From contig NZ_CP025624.1 in the NCBI RefSeq assembly GCF_002874965.1, forward strand, positions 3,162,001 through 3,226,000: a DNA stretch of 64,000 nt. The letters run 5' to 3'. The stretch's first letter is position 1; each line of letters begins with the position of its first letter. Under the pieces are notes generated by a model. That model was not told where the DNA came from and did no database searches. It saw nothing but the letters and a program-made list of their open reading frames with translations. The DNA is from Pseudomonas sp. NC02. GTDB taxonomy: Bacteria; Pseudomonadota; Gammaproteobacteria; Pseudomonadales; Pseudomonadaceae. A program made the position numbers and the translations under genes. Positions 41,669 to 50,688 of this stretch are shown piece after piece.

Positions 41669-42091
41669 ATGATCACTAACGTCAGCAGTCTCGCTTCAGT
41701 ACCCGCCAACCCAAGTCCGGCCAGCGTCAGCGATAGCTCCAAGACCGAAGACTCTGGAACCCTGAGTCTCAACCCGGACACGGGTGCCAAAAGTGCGCCC
41801 GCTGCAGGTGGCGGCCAGGCGGCATCCACGTCGCAGGAGTCCGACACCGTCAAGGCGCTGAAAAAGCAGATTGCGGAGTTGCAAAAGCAGCTTCAAGAGC
41901 AACAGCAAAACATGCAAAAGGCCCAGGCCAGCAATCAAAGCGCAGACGCCAAAGCGGCCGCCGTGGCTGCCGCCCAGGCGCAGATTGCCGCAACGGCAGC
42001 TGCATTGCAGTCTGCGTCTTCGGCGTTGTTGCAGGCACTGACTTCCGACGGTGGAAGCGGTACCGGTTCCATCGTCAGTACCACCGCCTGA
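41669..42091 (+). CDS. Coiled-coil protein of unknown function (140 aa)
   Basis: The first 60 residues are Ser/Pro-rich and disordered in look. Residues about 65-90 (ALKKQIAELQKQLQEQQQN) are a clear Gln-rich coiled coil, then a long Ala-rich helix. There is no signal peptide. The layout resembles FlxA-like small proteins of Pseudomonas, but I cannot confirm that. Confidence 0.6.
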   Translation: MITNVSSLASVPANPSPASVSDSSKTEDSGTLSLNPDTGAKSAPAAGGGQAASTSQESDTVKALKKQIAELQKQLQEQQQNMQKAQASNQSADAKAAAVAAAQAQIAATAAALQSASSALLQALTSDGGSGTGSIVSTTA

Positions 42092-42123
42092 GAGGCAGAT
42101 TTGGTTTTCCACAAGAAGCATTC

Positions 42124-42180
42124 GTGTACCCACGGGCCATTCTGTTCGACCTGGATAACACGCTGACGCACCGAGCCTTG
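42124..42180 (+). pseudogene. N-terminal remnant of a HAD-family hydrolase
   Basis: The frame from GTG 42124 reads YPRAILFDLDNTLTHRA, the exact start of HAD phosphatases with the DxD nucleophile motif, and then loses all similarity. The rest of the gene is absent, and the next gene starts 43 bases later. It looks like a deletion remnant. Confidence 0.5.
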
Positions 42181-42223
42181 ATTAGCCTCACCTTGCACAC
42201 CAAACGTCAACGGAACTGCGTTT

Positions 42224-42625
42224 ATGAAATACAGCTGGATCGCACTTGTCTTACTGCTTTGTGCCTGCACGAGCGGCCCCACCCGGGAACAACTGGCAGA
42301 ACAACGCTTATGGGAATACCAGTTGCTCACTCACCTCAATCACTTCAAGTCGTACCCCGAAGAAGCTCGCCTGCAAGGATTGACCGGCCTGGTCAGGGTT
42401 GAATTCGTGGTCGACGCTAAAGGCAACCTGATACGCCACAAAGTCATCAGCCATACAGGTTCGGATCTGTTCGTCAGCGCCGTGGAGCGATTCGTTCCGG
42501 CGGCGTCGCCAGTGCCTGCGCCTCCACCCTCAATGCTGCTCAAAGGCGAAATTCAAGTGGTAGCCCCGTTTGTATTCTGCCTGGAGGGCGTGGCCTGCGC
42601 CGGCGCACCGCCACGCCGGCTGTAG
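42224..42625 (+). CDS. Lipoprotein with TonB C-terminal-like domain
   Basis: The 133-residue product starts MKYSWIALVLLLCACTSGP, a lipoprotein signal with the lipobox LCAC. The rest (YPEEARLQGLTGLVRVEFVV, then GNLIRHKVISHTGSDLFVSA) is the TonB C-terminal fold. It lacks the Pro-rich span and membrane anchor of true TonB, so it is probably a small periplasmic protein of the TonB-C family of unknown role. Confidence 0.75.
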   Translation: MKYSWIALVLLLCACTSGPTREQLAEQRLWEYQLLTHLNHFKSYPEEARLQGLTGLVRVEFVVDAKGNLIRHKVISHTGSDLFVSAVERFVPAASPVPAPPPSMLLKGEIQVVAPFVFCLEGVACAGAPPRRL

Positions 42626-42655
42626 ATGACCTGCGGATAAATTCCGGGCAAAGAA

Positions 42656-42681
42656 AAGCCCGCGATGGGGAGCGCGGGCTT
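42656..42681. terminator. Bidirectional hairpin between convergent genes
   Basis: AAGCCCGCG and CGCGGGCTT form a 9-bp stem with an 8-base loop between the TonB-like gene and deoC, which converge. T-runs are weak on both sides (TTTT after a gap on plus, TTTCTTT on minus). Confidence 0.6.
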
Positions 42682-42763
42682 AAAGGTTTTCACCAGGAGC
42701 TGAGATGACCATAGGCGCCCGACTGTGAAAGGGTTGTGAAAGGGCGCCAGCGCTGCACTCAAC

Positions 42764-43444
42764 TCAGTAGGCGCCCGCGGCCGCCTTTGCGCCGCTGACG
42801 ATGGCGATCCCGGAGCTGCTGCCCAGGCGCGTAGCACCGGCTTCGATCATCGCCTGGGCCGTCGCCAGGTCGCGCACGCCGCCCGACGCTTTCACGCCTA
42901 TCTGCGCCCCCACCACGCCGCGCATCAGGCGCACATCCGCCAATGTCGCGCCGCCATGGCCGAAACCGGTGGAGGTCTTGACGAACGCCACGTTCAGCTC
43001 GCGGCACAGGCTGCAGGCATGGGTTTTCTGCTGGTCATCGAGCAGGCCGGTCTCGAGGATGACTTTCAGCGGTACCGCGCCGCAGGCCGCCAGCACCTGG
43101 GCAATATCGTCGCGTACCTGGTCCAGCAGGCCATCCTTCAGCCAGCCGATGTTCAGCACCATGTCGATCTCGCCTGCACCGGCCTCGATCGCAAGCTTTG
43201 CCTCATAAGCCTTGGCCGCACTCAAGCCCGCACCCAGGGGGAAGCCGACGACGGCACAGACCAACGGCGCGGCGTCGCGCAGGCATTCGGCGGCCAGCGG
43301 CACGTTGGCGCTGTTGACGCACACGGACTTGAAGCCATGCTCGCGGGCCTCGGCGCACAGTTGGCGAATGCTCGCCTGGGAAGCATCGGCGGCCAGCAGG
43401 GTGTGGTCGATATAGGCCGCGAGCGGCAACGGGTCAGTCGGCAT
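42764..43444 (-). CDS. deoC: Deoxyribose-phosphate aldolase
   Basis: The 226-residue protein has DeoC signatures: [42 protein letters not shown] with the Schiff-base Lys, and VKASGGVRD with the second catalytic Lys. It splits 2-deoxyribose 5-phosphate to acetaldehyde and glyceraldehyde 3-phosphate. It is divergent from a DeoR-type regulator and opens the sugar cluster, so the substrate of the cluster may yield a deoxypentose phosphate. Confidence 0.92.
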   Translation of the reverse strand: MPTDPLPLAAYIDHTLLAADASQASIRQLCAEAREHGFKSVCVNSANVPLAAECLRDAAPLVCAVVGFPLGAGLSAAKAYEAKLAIEAGAGEIDMVLNIGWLKDGLLDQVRDDIAQVLAACGAVPLKVILETGLLDDQQKTHACSLCRELNVAFVKTSTGFGHGGATLADVRLMRGVVGAQIGVKASGGVRDLATAQAMIEAGATRLGSSSGIAIVSGAKAAAGAY

Positions 43445-43506
43445 GGCAAGTGTCCTGTAAGGATGAGGTGCTGGGAAAAGGCGGTTTGTGTTAAGTTGGA
43501 TGCATT

Positions 43507-43544
43507 AAATGTGAAATAAATAACATTGTAAATGGAATTTGTGA
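43507..43544. promoter_or_regulatory. AAATGTGA and ATTTGTGA half-sites between deoC and deoR
   Basis: AAATGTGA at 43507-43514 and ATTTGTGA at 43537-43544 stand in the 143-base divergent gap. The same half-sites recur before the binding-protein gene (44432-44459). They are good candidates for sites of the DeoR regulator next to them. Confidence 0.5.
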
Positions 43545-43587
43545 CTGCCCTGATCAAGGGCACGCATTCAACGAGGGTTGGAACGCA

Positions 43588-44346
43588 GTGGATTCAAAGA
43601 AAAGCGAAAGATTTCGGGCCATGCACAAGGCCTTGCAGGGCGAGTCGGCGATTCACTTGCGTGACATGGCCGCATTGCTGGGCGTATCGGAAATGACCCT
43701 GCGCCGCGACCTGGCAGACAGCCCCCAGGGCCTGCGCCTGTTGGGCGGGCACGTAACCCGCAGCGGGCCGCCGGAGCCCGATTACCAGGTCGCCGAACAG
43801 GACCAGCGCCACGTCGCCGAGAAGCGTCAGATCGGCGTGCTGGCCGCCAGCCTGGTGCGCCCCGGCGACACGGTGTTTATCGATTGCGGCACCACCACGC
43901 CGTTCATTATCGAGGCGTTGCCGGATGACCTGGAGTTCACCGCGCTGTGCAATTCCCTCAACGTATTGCTCAAGCTCCAGCAAAAGCCCCACTGCACCAT
44001 CATCCTCTGCGGTGGCACCTTTCATCGGCGCAACATGGTCTTCGAGAGCCATGCCGAGGCGGGCATCCTGGATGGCATCCGTGTGGCGTGGGCGTTCATT
44101 TCCGCGGCCGGCGTCAGCGCCGCCCACGGTGTGACCTGCTACAACCTCAACGAAGTGGAGGTCAAGCGCCGGGTCATGGCGCGGGCGCAGACCTGCGTGC
44201 TGGTGGCCGACCACAGCAAGTTCGACGAAGTACGTGCGGCACACTTTGCCGAGCTGTCGGACTTCCAGCGGGTGATCAGCGACCCCGGGCTCGAGGCGGC
44301 ACAGCAGCAGGTGATCAGGGACAGCGGGGCGATCCTGCTGATCTGA
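43588..44346 (+). CDS. DeoR-family transcriptional regulator
   Basis: The 252-residue protein has a DeoR helix-turn-helix (IHLRDMAALLGVSEMTLRRDL, residues about 21-41) and a C-terminal sugar-phosphate sensing domain with the DeoR signature VFIDCGTTTPFI and ADHSKFDEV. It starts at GTG 43588 with GAGGG upstream. It is divergent from deoC and upstream of the transport operon, so it is the likely local repressor; the effector is probably a sugar phosphate. Confidence 0.88.
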   Translation: MDSKKSERFRAMHKALQGESAIHLRDMAALLGVSEMTLRRDLADSPQGLRLLGGHVTRSGPPEPDYQVAEQDQRHVAEKRQIGVLAASLVRPGDTVFIDCGTTTPFIIEALPDDLEFTALCNSLNVLLKLQQKPHCTIILCGGTFHRRNMVFESHAEAGILDGIRVAWAFISAAGVSAAHGVTCYNLNEVEVKRRVMARAQTCVLVADHSKFDEVRAAHFAELSDFQRVISDPGLEAAQQQVIRDSGAILLI

Positions 44347-44373
44347 CTCAAACAGCATTGTGATTTTTATTTC

Positions 44374-44456
44374 ATTTGTTTGGAATTTAACAAATTGGCC
44401 TTGACACTCTCGGGAGCAAGGCATAGTTTTTCAAATGTGATCGCGGTTCACATTTG
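44374..44456 (+). promoter_or_regulatory. Promoter and operators of the sugar transport operon
   Basis: TTGACA (44401-44406), a 17-base spacer and TAGTTT (44424-44429) make a promoter. CAAATGTGA (44432-44440) and TCACATTTG (44448-44456) are a perfect 9-bp inverted repeat over the start of transcription. ATTTGTT and AACAAAT (44374-44395) form another repeat upstream of the -35. Confidence 0.65.
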
Positions 44457-44517
44457 TGAGCACGGCCTCCCTGAAGGCCGTGCCCGAATCCTGACAACAA
44501 TAAAAATAGGAATCACC

Positions 44518-45492
44518 ATGCTCCAGATAGCCCGTAAACCTGTTCATGTGCTGGCCCTTGCACTGGCTGTCGCGGCCTCGGCGCTGGCGCTGAACGCCCA
44601 GGCCAAGGATCTGAAGATCGGTTTCAGCCAGGTCACCCTGCAATCTCCCTTCTACGTACAACTGCGCGACGGCGCCAAGGCTGCAGCGGCCAAGGGCGGC
44701 GACGAGCTGATCTTCCTCGACGCCAACGGCGATATCAGCAAGCAGAACAACGATATCCAGGACCTGCTGACCCGCAAGGTCGACATCCTCATCATCAATG
44801 CCGTGAACCCCGACGCCGTGGGCGCGGCCCTCGACGCCGCCAAACGCGCCAAGGTGCCGGTGATTGCCGTCGACCGCGCAATCAATGCCCCGGTCGCCAC
44901 CACCATTGGCCGTAACAATGCCGAGATGGGCGAGCTGTCCGGCAAGGCGCTGCTCGCCGCGCTCAAGCAGCGCGGTGTGACCAAGGGCAAGATCATCGAG
45001 ATCCAGGGCGACGCCGGCGGTACGGTAATGAAAGAACGCCGCAAGGGCTTCCACACCGCTTTGGCCGGCACCGACTTCAAGATCATCGACGGCCCCTACA
45101 GCGAGTACATGCGCGCCAACGCAGTCACGGCAATGCAGGATTTGCTGCAAGCGCACCCGGACCTCAAGGCGGTGATCGCGCATAACGACGACATGGCCAT
45201 GGGCGCGCTGCAAGTGCTCACCGAAAGCGGCAAGAAAGACGTACTCGTGGCCGGGATCGACGGCTTGTCCGAGGCCTTGAATGCCATCCAGAGCGGCGAT
45301 CAATACGTGGCCACCGCCCTCAACGACCCACGCTACCTGGGCGAGGTCGCCATCGAGGCGGCGCGGGCCCTGGCGGCCGGCAAGTCGGTGCCGAACTTTG
45401 TCGACGCCGGCACCCAGGTGGTGACCAAGGCCAACGTGGCCGAGGTCAAGCATGACTCTACCTTCGGCGAATACCGCCCCGGCGCGCTCTGA
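44518..45492 (+). CDS. Ribose-type sugar ABC transporter, substrate-binding protein
   Basis: ATG 44518 gives a 324-residue protein with a Sec signal (LALALAVAASALALNAQA, cut after AQA at about 29). The mature part has the RbsB fold: KIGFSQVTLQSPFYVQLRD, DANGDISKQNNDIQDL, then PVIAVDRAINAPV and VIAHNDDMAMGAL. It binds a sugar or polyol in the periplasm for the permease and ATPase encoded at 49192-51713. It is first in the operon, behind a promoter with a perfect operator. Confidence 0.9.
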   Translation: MLQIARKPVHVLALALAVAASALALNAQAKDLKIGFSQVTLQSPFYVQLRDGAKAAAAKGGDELIFLDANGDISKQNNDIQDLLTRKVDILIINAVNPDAVGAALDAAKRAKVPVIAVDRAINAPVATTIGRNNAEMGELSGKALLAALKQRGVTKGKIIEIQGDAGGTVMKERRKGFHTALAGTDFKIIDGPYSEYMRANAVTAMQDLLQAHPDLKAVIAHNDDMAMGALQVLTESGKKDVLVAGIDGLSEALNAIQSGDQYVATALNDPRYLGEVAIEAARALAAGKSVPNFVDAGTQVVTKANVAEVKHDSTFGEYRPGAL

Positions 45493-45585
45493 CGGATCTG
45501 CGCCGCCACGCTATGGATTTTTGCGGGCACCTCTTGCGGGAGGTGCCTGGTCGAACGCACTCGTCACTCAACAGAGGAATTCACT

Positions 45586-46602
45586 GTGAAAGCTGCCGTC
45601 ATGTACCAACCGGGCGATATCCGGGTCGAAGATGTTCCAAAACCTGCGGTCAAGGCCGGCCACGCGCTGGTTCGGGTCGCCGCCTGCGGCGTGTGCGGCT
45701 CGGATATCCCGCGCATGCTGAGCAAGGGCGCCCATGTGATGCCTCTGATTTGCGGCCATGAATTCGCAGGCTTTATCGAAGAGATCGGCAGCGGCGTCGA
45801 CGGCTATGCCATCGGCGAACTGGTGACTGTGCCGCCGATGATCCCGGACGTCAGCAGCGACCAATATGCCCGTGGCTTTCCGTCCCGCTCGGAGCGCTAC
45901 GATTACTTCGGCAGCCGGCGCGACGGCGCGTATGCCGAGTACGTCAATGTGCCCCTGAGCAACCTGATCAAGGTGCCCCAAGGCATGGACCCGATTGCCG
46001 CGTCCCTGGTGGACCCGGCGGCGATTGCCCTGCATGCGATCTGGAAAGCCGACTTCAAGGCCGGGCAGAGCGGGGCAGTGGTAGGTTGCGGGCCGATCGG
46101 CCTGTTTGCGATCCAGTGGCTGCGGATCATGGGGGCCAAGGACATCGTCGCCATCGACATCGCCGAAGAGAAACTCGCCATGGCCCGCGAAGCCGGCGCC
46201 ACCCACACCCTGCTCAGCGGCGCGGCGGATGCCGAGTTGCCCCGTTGCCAACTGGTGATTGAAGCGGCAGGCCATCCCAGCTCGATCAACCAGGCCGTGC
46301 AACTGACCAAGGCTGGCGGGCATGTGGTGTTTATCGGCATTCCCACCAGTGACGTGGCCCTCAGCACTGCGACGTTCTCGCACTTCCTGCGCCAGGAAAT
46401 CTCCCTGCACGGCGCCTGGAACTCGTTCTCGGCACCGTTCCCGGGCGATGAGTGGACGGCCTCCATCGACAAGCTGGCTTCCGGTGAATTGCAGTGGCAG
46501 TTCATGATTACCCACGACTTGCCGCTGGATGAATTGCCGGCGATGTTCAAGCGCTATGCCGATCGCAGCGAAGTCGCGGCCAAGGTAATTTTCCGTCCCT
46601 GA
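45586..46602 (+). CDS. GatD-like zinc-type polyol dehydrogenase lacking the structural zinc cysteines
   Basis: The 338-residue MDR protein has the catalytic zinc ligands Cys37 and His58-Glu59 (GHEF), and the Rossmann motif VVGCGPIGLFAIQ. It resembles galactitol-1-phosphate 5-dehydrogenase around FGSRRDGAYAEYV. The lobe at about 85-102, which normally holds four cysteines for a second zinc, has none. It likely oxidises a sugar alcohol or its phosphate. It lies between the binding protein and the kinase. Confidence 0.85.
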   Translation: MKAAVMYQPGDIRVEDVPKPAVKAGHALVRVAACGVCGSDIPRMLSKGAHVMPLICGHEFAGFIEEIGSGVDGYAIGELVTVPPMIPDVSSDQYARGFPSRSERYDYFGSRRDGAYAEYVNVPLSNLIKVPQGMDPIAASLVDPAAIALHAIWKADFKAGQSGAVVGCGPIGLFAIQWLRIMGAKDIVAIDIAEEKLAMAREAGATHTLLSGAADAELPRCQLVIEAAGHPSSINQAVQLTKAGGHVVFIGIPTSDVALSTATFSHFLRQEISLHGAWNSFSAPFPGDEWTASIDKLASGELQWQFMITHDLPLDELPAMFKRYADRSEVAAKVIFRP

Positions 46603-46695
46603 GCCGCGTCAGCTGTGTGTCGCCAAGCCCGACGACGCTGTGCGTTGCCGGGCTTAAAACAAAAAGCGTTGTTACAAGACGCAGGAGAACTACCG

Positions 46696-48216
46696 ATGAC
46701 CTTGTTGTTGGGACTGGATTTCGGAACAGGTGGGGTGCGGGCTGGTTTGTATGACCTGCACAGCCACAAACTGGTACACGTCGCCGAGGCGCCGTATGCC
46801 ACGCAATACCCGCAGTTGGGTTGGGCCGAGCAGGCGCCGGCGGACTGGTGGTCGGCGCTGGGCAAGGCCTGCCGGCAGTTGATGGCCCAGGCCGGGCACC
46901 CGCAGGTGGCGGCGGTGTGCGTCGCCACCACAGCCTCCACCGTGGTGGTTGCCCAGGCGGACGGCCAACCCCTGGCCCCGGCGTTGTTATGGATGGATTG
47001 CCGCGCCGCTGCCGAGTCGGCGCGCACCGCCCACGTCAGCCACCCGATGATGAACCAGGGCGGTGACGCGGTGGAATGGCTGGTGCCCAAGGCCATGTGG
47101 CTGGCCGAGCACGAGCCTCAGGTTTACCAGCGCGCCGAGCGTATTTGCGAGGCCGTGGACTGGATCAACTTTCAGTTGACCGGGCGCTGGGTCGCCTCCC
47201 AATTGAATGCCAGTTGCAAGTGGAATTACGACACCCTGCAGCAGCGTTTTCCGGTGGAGTTGTACGCCGAACTGGGCGTGCCTGAACTGGCGCAAAAACT
47301 CCCTCAGGAAGTGATCAAGGTTGGTGGGCGGATCGGCCCATTGAGCGCCGATGCCGCCAATCATCTGGGCCTGAGCCGCGACACCCTGGTGGCTCAGGGC
47401 GGAATCGACGCCCACATGGCAATGCTCAGTGCCGGCACCACTGGCGCCGGCGAGCTGTTGTTTATCGGCGGTACCTCGGTGGTGCAACTGATGCACACCC
47501 CGCAACGCATCGACGTACCGGGCATCTGGGGCCCGTACCCCGGCGCCTTGCTCGACGGCCAATGGTTGATGGAAGGCGGGCAAGTCTCCGCCGGTTCGAT
47601 CCTCAACTGGCTGGCGCAAAAGATGTTCGGCCTCGACGATGCCGGGCACCAGCGCCTGATCCGCCAGGCCGCAGAGCTGCAGCCCGGCTCCACCGGCTTG
47701 CTGGTGCTCGATTACTGGATGGGCAACCGCACACCGTACCGCTCGCCGGACATGCGCGGGGCGATCATGGGCCTGTCGCTTAACCATGACCGGCATGACC
47801 TGTACCGCGCCTCGGTGGAAGCGATTGCCCTGGGCTCGGCGAACATTTTTCACACCTGGCGCTCCGAGGGCATCGAGATCACCCGGGTGGTCGCCGCCGG
47901 TGGTTTCCAGAAGAACCCGTTATGGTTGCAGGCCACGGTGGATGCCACCGGTGTGCCGTTCGAAATGGTGCCCCACGATAACCTCACCCTGATCGGCACT
48001 GCCGCCGCTGCCGCCTGCGCCCTCGGCGAGTTCGGCACCTTGCAGGAAGCCGCTACCGACTTCACCACCATCGGCCGGCTGATCGAGCCCGACCCTTACG
48101 CCCACGAGCAATACATCGAGCTGTTGGGCCGCTACCGCGCCGCCACCGACAGCGTCGCGCCCATCAGTTGCAAGCCACCGGCGAACCGCACGCTCGGCGT
48201 AAGGCCGGCAGCATGA
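46696..48216 (+). CDS. FGGY-family carbohydrate kinase
   Basis: ATG 46696 with AGGAG upstream gives 506 residues. The N-terminal ATPase motif is LLLGLDFGTGGVRAGLYD, the middle has QGGIDAHMAMLSAGTTGAG, and the C-terminal motif is AAGGFQKNPLWLQ. The sequence is nearest to pentulokinase-like FGGY enzymes (ribulokinase, xylulokinase, or LsrK-like), but the substrate cannot be read from it. It phosphorylates the transported sugar or its ketose product. It overlaps the SorC gene by four bases. Confidence 0.85.
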   Translation: MTLLLGLDFGTGGVRAGLYDLHSHKLVHVAEAPYATQYPQLGWAEQAPADWWSALGKACRQLMAQAGHPQVAAVCVATTASTVVVAQADGQPLAPALLWMDCRAAAESARTAHVSHPMMNQGGDAVEWLVPKAMWLAEHEPQVYQRAERICEAVDWINFQLTGRWVASQLNASCKWNYDTLQQRFPVELYAELGVPELAQKLPQEVIKVGGRIGPLSADAANHLGLSRDTLVAQGGIDAHMAMLSAGTTGAGELLFIGGTSVVQLMHTPQRIDVPGIWGPYPGALLDGQWLMEGGQVSAGSILNWLAQKMFGLDDAGHQRLIRQAAELQPGSTGLLVLDYWMGNRTPYRSPDMRGAIMGLSLNHDRHDLYRASVEAIALGSANIFHTWRSEGIEITRVVAAGGFQKNPLWLQATVDATGVPFEMVPHDNLTLIGTAAAAACALGEFGTLQEAATDFTTIGRLIEPDPYAHEQYIELLGRYRAATDSVAPISCKPPANRTLGVRPAA

Positions 48217-49199
48217 GCGCCCATTCTGAAGAAACGTTTGCCACACGGTTGTCGGCCGATTCCCAGCGCGATGACTTGATGGTCCAGGTGGCCAAGCTGT
48301 ATTACGACCTGGAAAAGACCCAAAGCGATATCTCCCGAGAGACCGGCCTGACCCGCTGGCAAGTCAGCCGCTTGCTGCGCGAGGCGCGGGATTGCGGGGT
48401 GGTGCGCATCGATATCGTCGCCCGCTCGGCGCGCTTGCCGCAGCTGGAAGTAGCCTTGCAACGGCGTTTCGGCCTGCGTGAAGCATTGGTGCTGGATGTG
48501 GAAGATGCCGACACCGCGCTGAACGTGGTGACCCAGGCCGCCGCCCGTTACCTGTGCAACTTGCAGCCGATGCCGGCGCTGATCGGCGTGTCGTGGGGCC
48601 GCACCCTGACCAAAATGGCCCAGTGGCTGGTGCCGCGCTGGAACGAGGGGGTCAACGTGGTGCTGCTGAACGGCGCGATCAATACCCGTTCGATGGGCGA
48701 GTCCAGCCATAACGTCGCCGAGCGCTTCGCCCAGGCTGCCCGTGGCCAGGCCACGTTGCTGCCGGTGCCGGCGATTCTCGGGCATGCGCATACCCGCGAG
48801 GCGCTGGAGCAGGACCCGGTGATCGCCCAGGTATTGCGCCTCGGGCAACAGGCGCCGGTGGCGTGTTTCAGCCTGGGGGAGTTGTCTGATCATTCGGTGT
48901 TGATGGAGTCGGGTTACATCGACCGGCCATTGCTCGAAGAGCTGGAACGCCTGGGCGCCGTCGGCGACATCATGGGCCGCTTTATCGGCATGGACGGTGA
49001 ACCGGTGATGCCCGAACTCGACGCCCGCACCCTGGGCCTGCCGTTGGCCGCCTTGCGCGACAAGGCCTGGTCCATTGCCGTGTGCGTCGGCGCGCAGAAG
49101 CACCGCATCGTCCACGCCAGCGTCAAGGCCGGCTATGTCAATGTGCTGGCCACCGACGCGGCCACCGCCCGCTATTTGCTGGAGCAGGATCATGAGTGA
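48213..49199 (+). CDS. SorC-family sugar-responsive regulator
   Basis: The 328-residue protein has an N-terminal helix-turn-helix (KTQSDISRETGLTRWQVSRLL, about residues 32-52) and a SorC-type effector domain (GVSWGRTLTKMAQWL, GRFIGMDGEPV, SIAVCVGAQKHRIVHASVKAG) related to DeoR/NagB folds. It is embedded in the operon and overlaps both neighbours (ATGA). It probably adds a second layer of control beside the DeoR protein. Confidence 0.85.
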   Translation: MSAHSEETFATRLSADSQRDDLMVQVAKLYYDLEKTQSDISRETGLTRWQVSRLLREARDCGVVRIDIVARSARLPQLEVALQRRFGLREALVLDVEDADTALNVVTQAAARYLCNLQPMPALIGVSWGRTLTKMAQWLVPRWNEGVNVVLLNGAINTRSMGESSHNVAERFAQAARGQATLLPVPAILGHAHTREALEQDPVIAQVLRLGQQAPVACFSLGELSDHSVLMESGYIDRPLLEELERLGAVGDIMGRFIGMDGEPVMPELDARTLGLPLAALRDKAWSIAVCVGAQKHRIVHASVKAGYVNVLATDAATARYLLEQDHE

Positions 49200-50688
49200 G
49201 TTGGCCCTGGATATCCGTCATGTCAGCAAGCGTTTTCCTCCCAATGTGGTGGCGCTGACCGATGCCTCCCTCGACGTTCGGCCCGGTGAGGTGCATTGCC
49301 TGCTGGGTGCCAATGGCGCGGGCAAAAGTACCCTGTTGAAAATCGTCGCCGGCGCCCATCGCCCGGATGGCGGCGAAATGTCGGTGGCGGGCCAGCGGGT
49401 GGAACTGAAGAATCCGCAACAGGCGCGCCAGGCCGGGATCGCGATGATCTATCAGGAGCTCGACCTGATCCCGCAGATGACCGTCGAAGAGAACCTGATG
49501 CTCGGCTATGCGCCCCAGCGCTTCGGGATTATTTCCCGGGGCAAGCGCAGTGCGTTGGCCAAGGCCGCACTGTTGCGGGTCGGGGCCAACTTCTCGAGTT
49601 CCGACCGGGTGGGCAGCCTGTCGATTGCCAACCAGCAATTGGCGGCCATCGCCCGGGCACTGACCTGTGAGGCCCGGCTGGTGGTGATGGATGAGCCTTC
49701 GGCGGCGCTGAACGAGACCGAACTCAAGCGGGTGTTCCAGGTGATTCGCGAGATCACTGCGGCGGGTGTGGCGGTGCTGTATGTCAGCCACCGCTTGAAT
49801 GAAATTCGCGAGATCGGCGACCGGGTCACGGTGCTGCGTGCCGGGCGAACCCTGCAAACCCACGAGCTGGCGCAGATCGACGACCAGGCGCTGATCGCCG
49901 CCGTGGTCGGCGAGCACCGCGACCTGCTGGAACGCAGCCCGCGTCAGGCGCCGCGGGACAACCTGGCGCTGAATATTCGCCGGCTGCAAGGCGAGCAGGG
50001 CCTGGACGTGCAGGGGCTGGAAGTGCGTCAGGGCGAAATTGTCGGGCTTGCCGGGCTTAACGGGGCAGGGCGCAGCACGTTGCTCAAAGCCTTGTTTGGC
50101 GTGGGGCGCAACGACAGCGATGTTGAACTGTTTGGCCAGCCTTATCAGCCGCAAACCTCGCGCCAGGCGATCCGCCAGGGCGTCGGGTTGGTGCCGGAAA
50201 ACCGCAAGACCGAAGGCCTGCTGCTGGATGCGCCGATCTACCGCAATGCCTGCCTGGTGCACACCCGGCACTTGAACTGGTTTTCCCATCGCCAGGCCAA
50301 GGACCGCGCCGGCCCGGTGCTGCAGCGCTTGCAGACCAAGCTCGACAACCTTGAGCAACCGGTACGCCAGCTCTCCGGCGGCAATCAACAGAAGGTGGTC
50401 ATGGCCAAGTGGGTGATCGACGGCGCGCGCCTGTTGCTGCTGGACGAGCCCAGTCGTGGCCTGGATGTCGGCGCCAAGGCCGACCTCTATGCCCTGGCCC
50501 GCAGCCTGGCGCAGGAAGGGGCGGCGGTGCTGGTCGCCAGCAGCGAGCTGGACGAGTTGTACGTCAATTGCGACCGCATCTGGGTGATGCATGAGGGGCG
50601 CAACGCGCTGTGTTTCGACCCCTTGACTGCCAGTCGCGACCAGATCGACCAGGCCATCCTTATCGGTAGAACGAGTGTAGAACCATGA
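49192..50688 (+). CDS. Sugar ABC transporter ATP-binding protein (RbsA-like, two domains)
   Basis: The 498-residue protein has two ABC domains. The first has Walker A GANGAGKST (39-47), Q-loop, a degenerate signature (LSIANQQLA) and VMDEPSAAL. The second has GLNGAGRST and the full signature LSGGNQQKVV with LLLDEPSRGLD. This asymmetry is normal for RbsA/XylG proteins. It powers uptake with the permease next to it; ATG 49192 overlaps the SorC stop. Confidence 0.92.
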   Translation: MSELALDIRHVSKRFPPNVVALTDASLDVRPGEVHCLLGANGAGKSTLLKIVAGAHRPDGGEMSVAGQRVELKNPQQARQAGIAMIYQELDLIPQMTVEENLMLGYAPQRFGIISRGKRSALAKAALLRVGANFSSSDRVGSLSIANQQLAAIARALTCEARLVVMDEPSAALNETELKRVFQVIREITAAGVAVLYVSHRLNEIREIGDRVTVLRAGRTLQTHELAQIDDQALIAAVVGEHRDLLERSPRQAPRDNLALNIRRLQGEQGLDVQGLEVRQGEIVGLAGLNGAGRSTLLKALFGVGRNDSDVELFGQPYQPQTSRQAIRQGVGLVPENRKTEGLLLDAPIYRNACLVHTRHLNWFSHRQAKDRAGPVLQRLQTKLDNLEQPVRQLSGGNQQKVVMAKWVIDGARLLLLDEPSRGLDVGAKADLYALARSLAQEGAAVLVASSELDELYVNCDRIWVMHEGRNALCFDPLTASRDQIDQAILIGRTSVEP

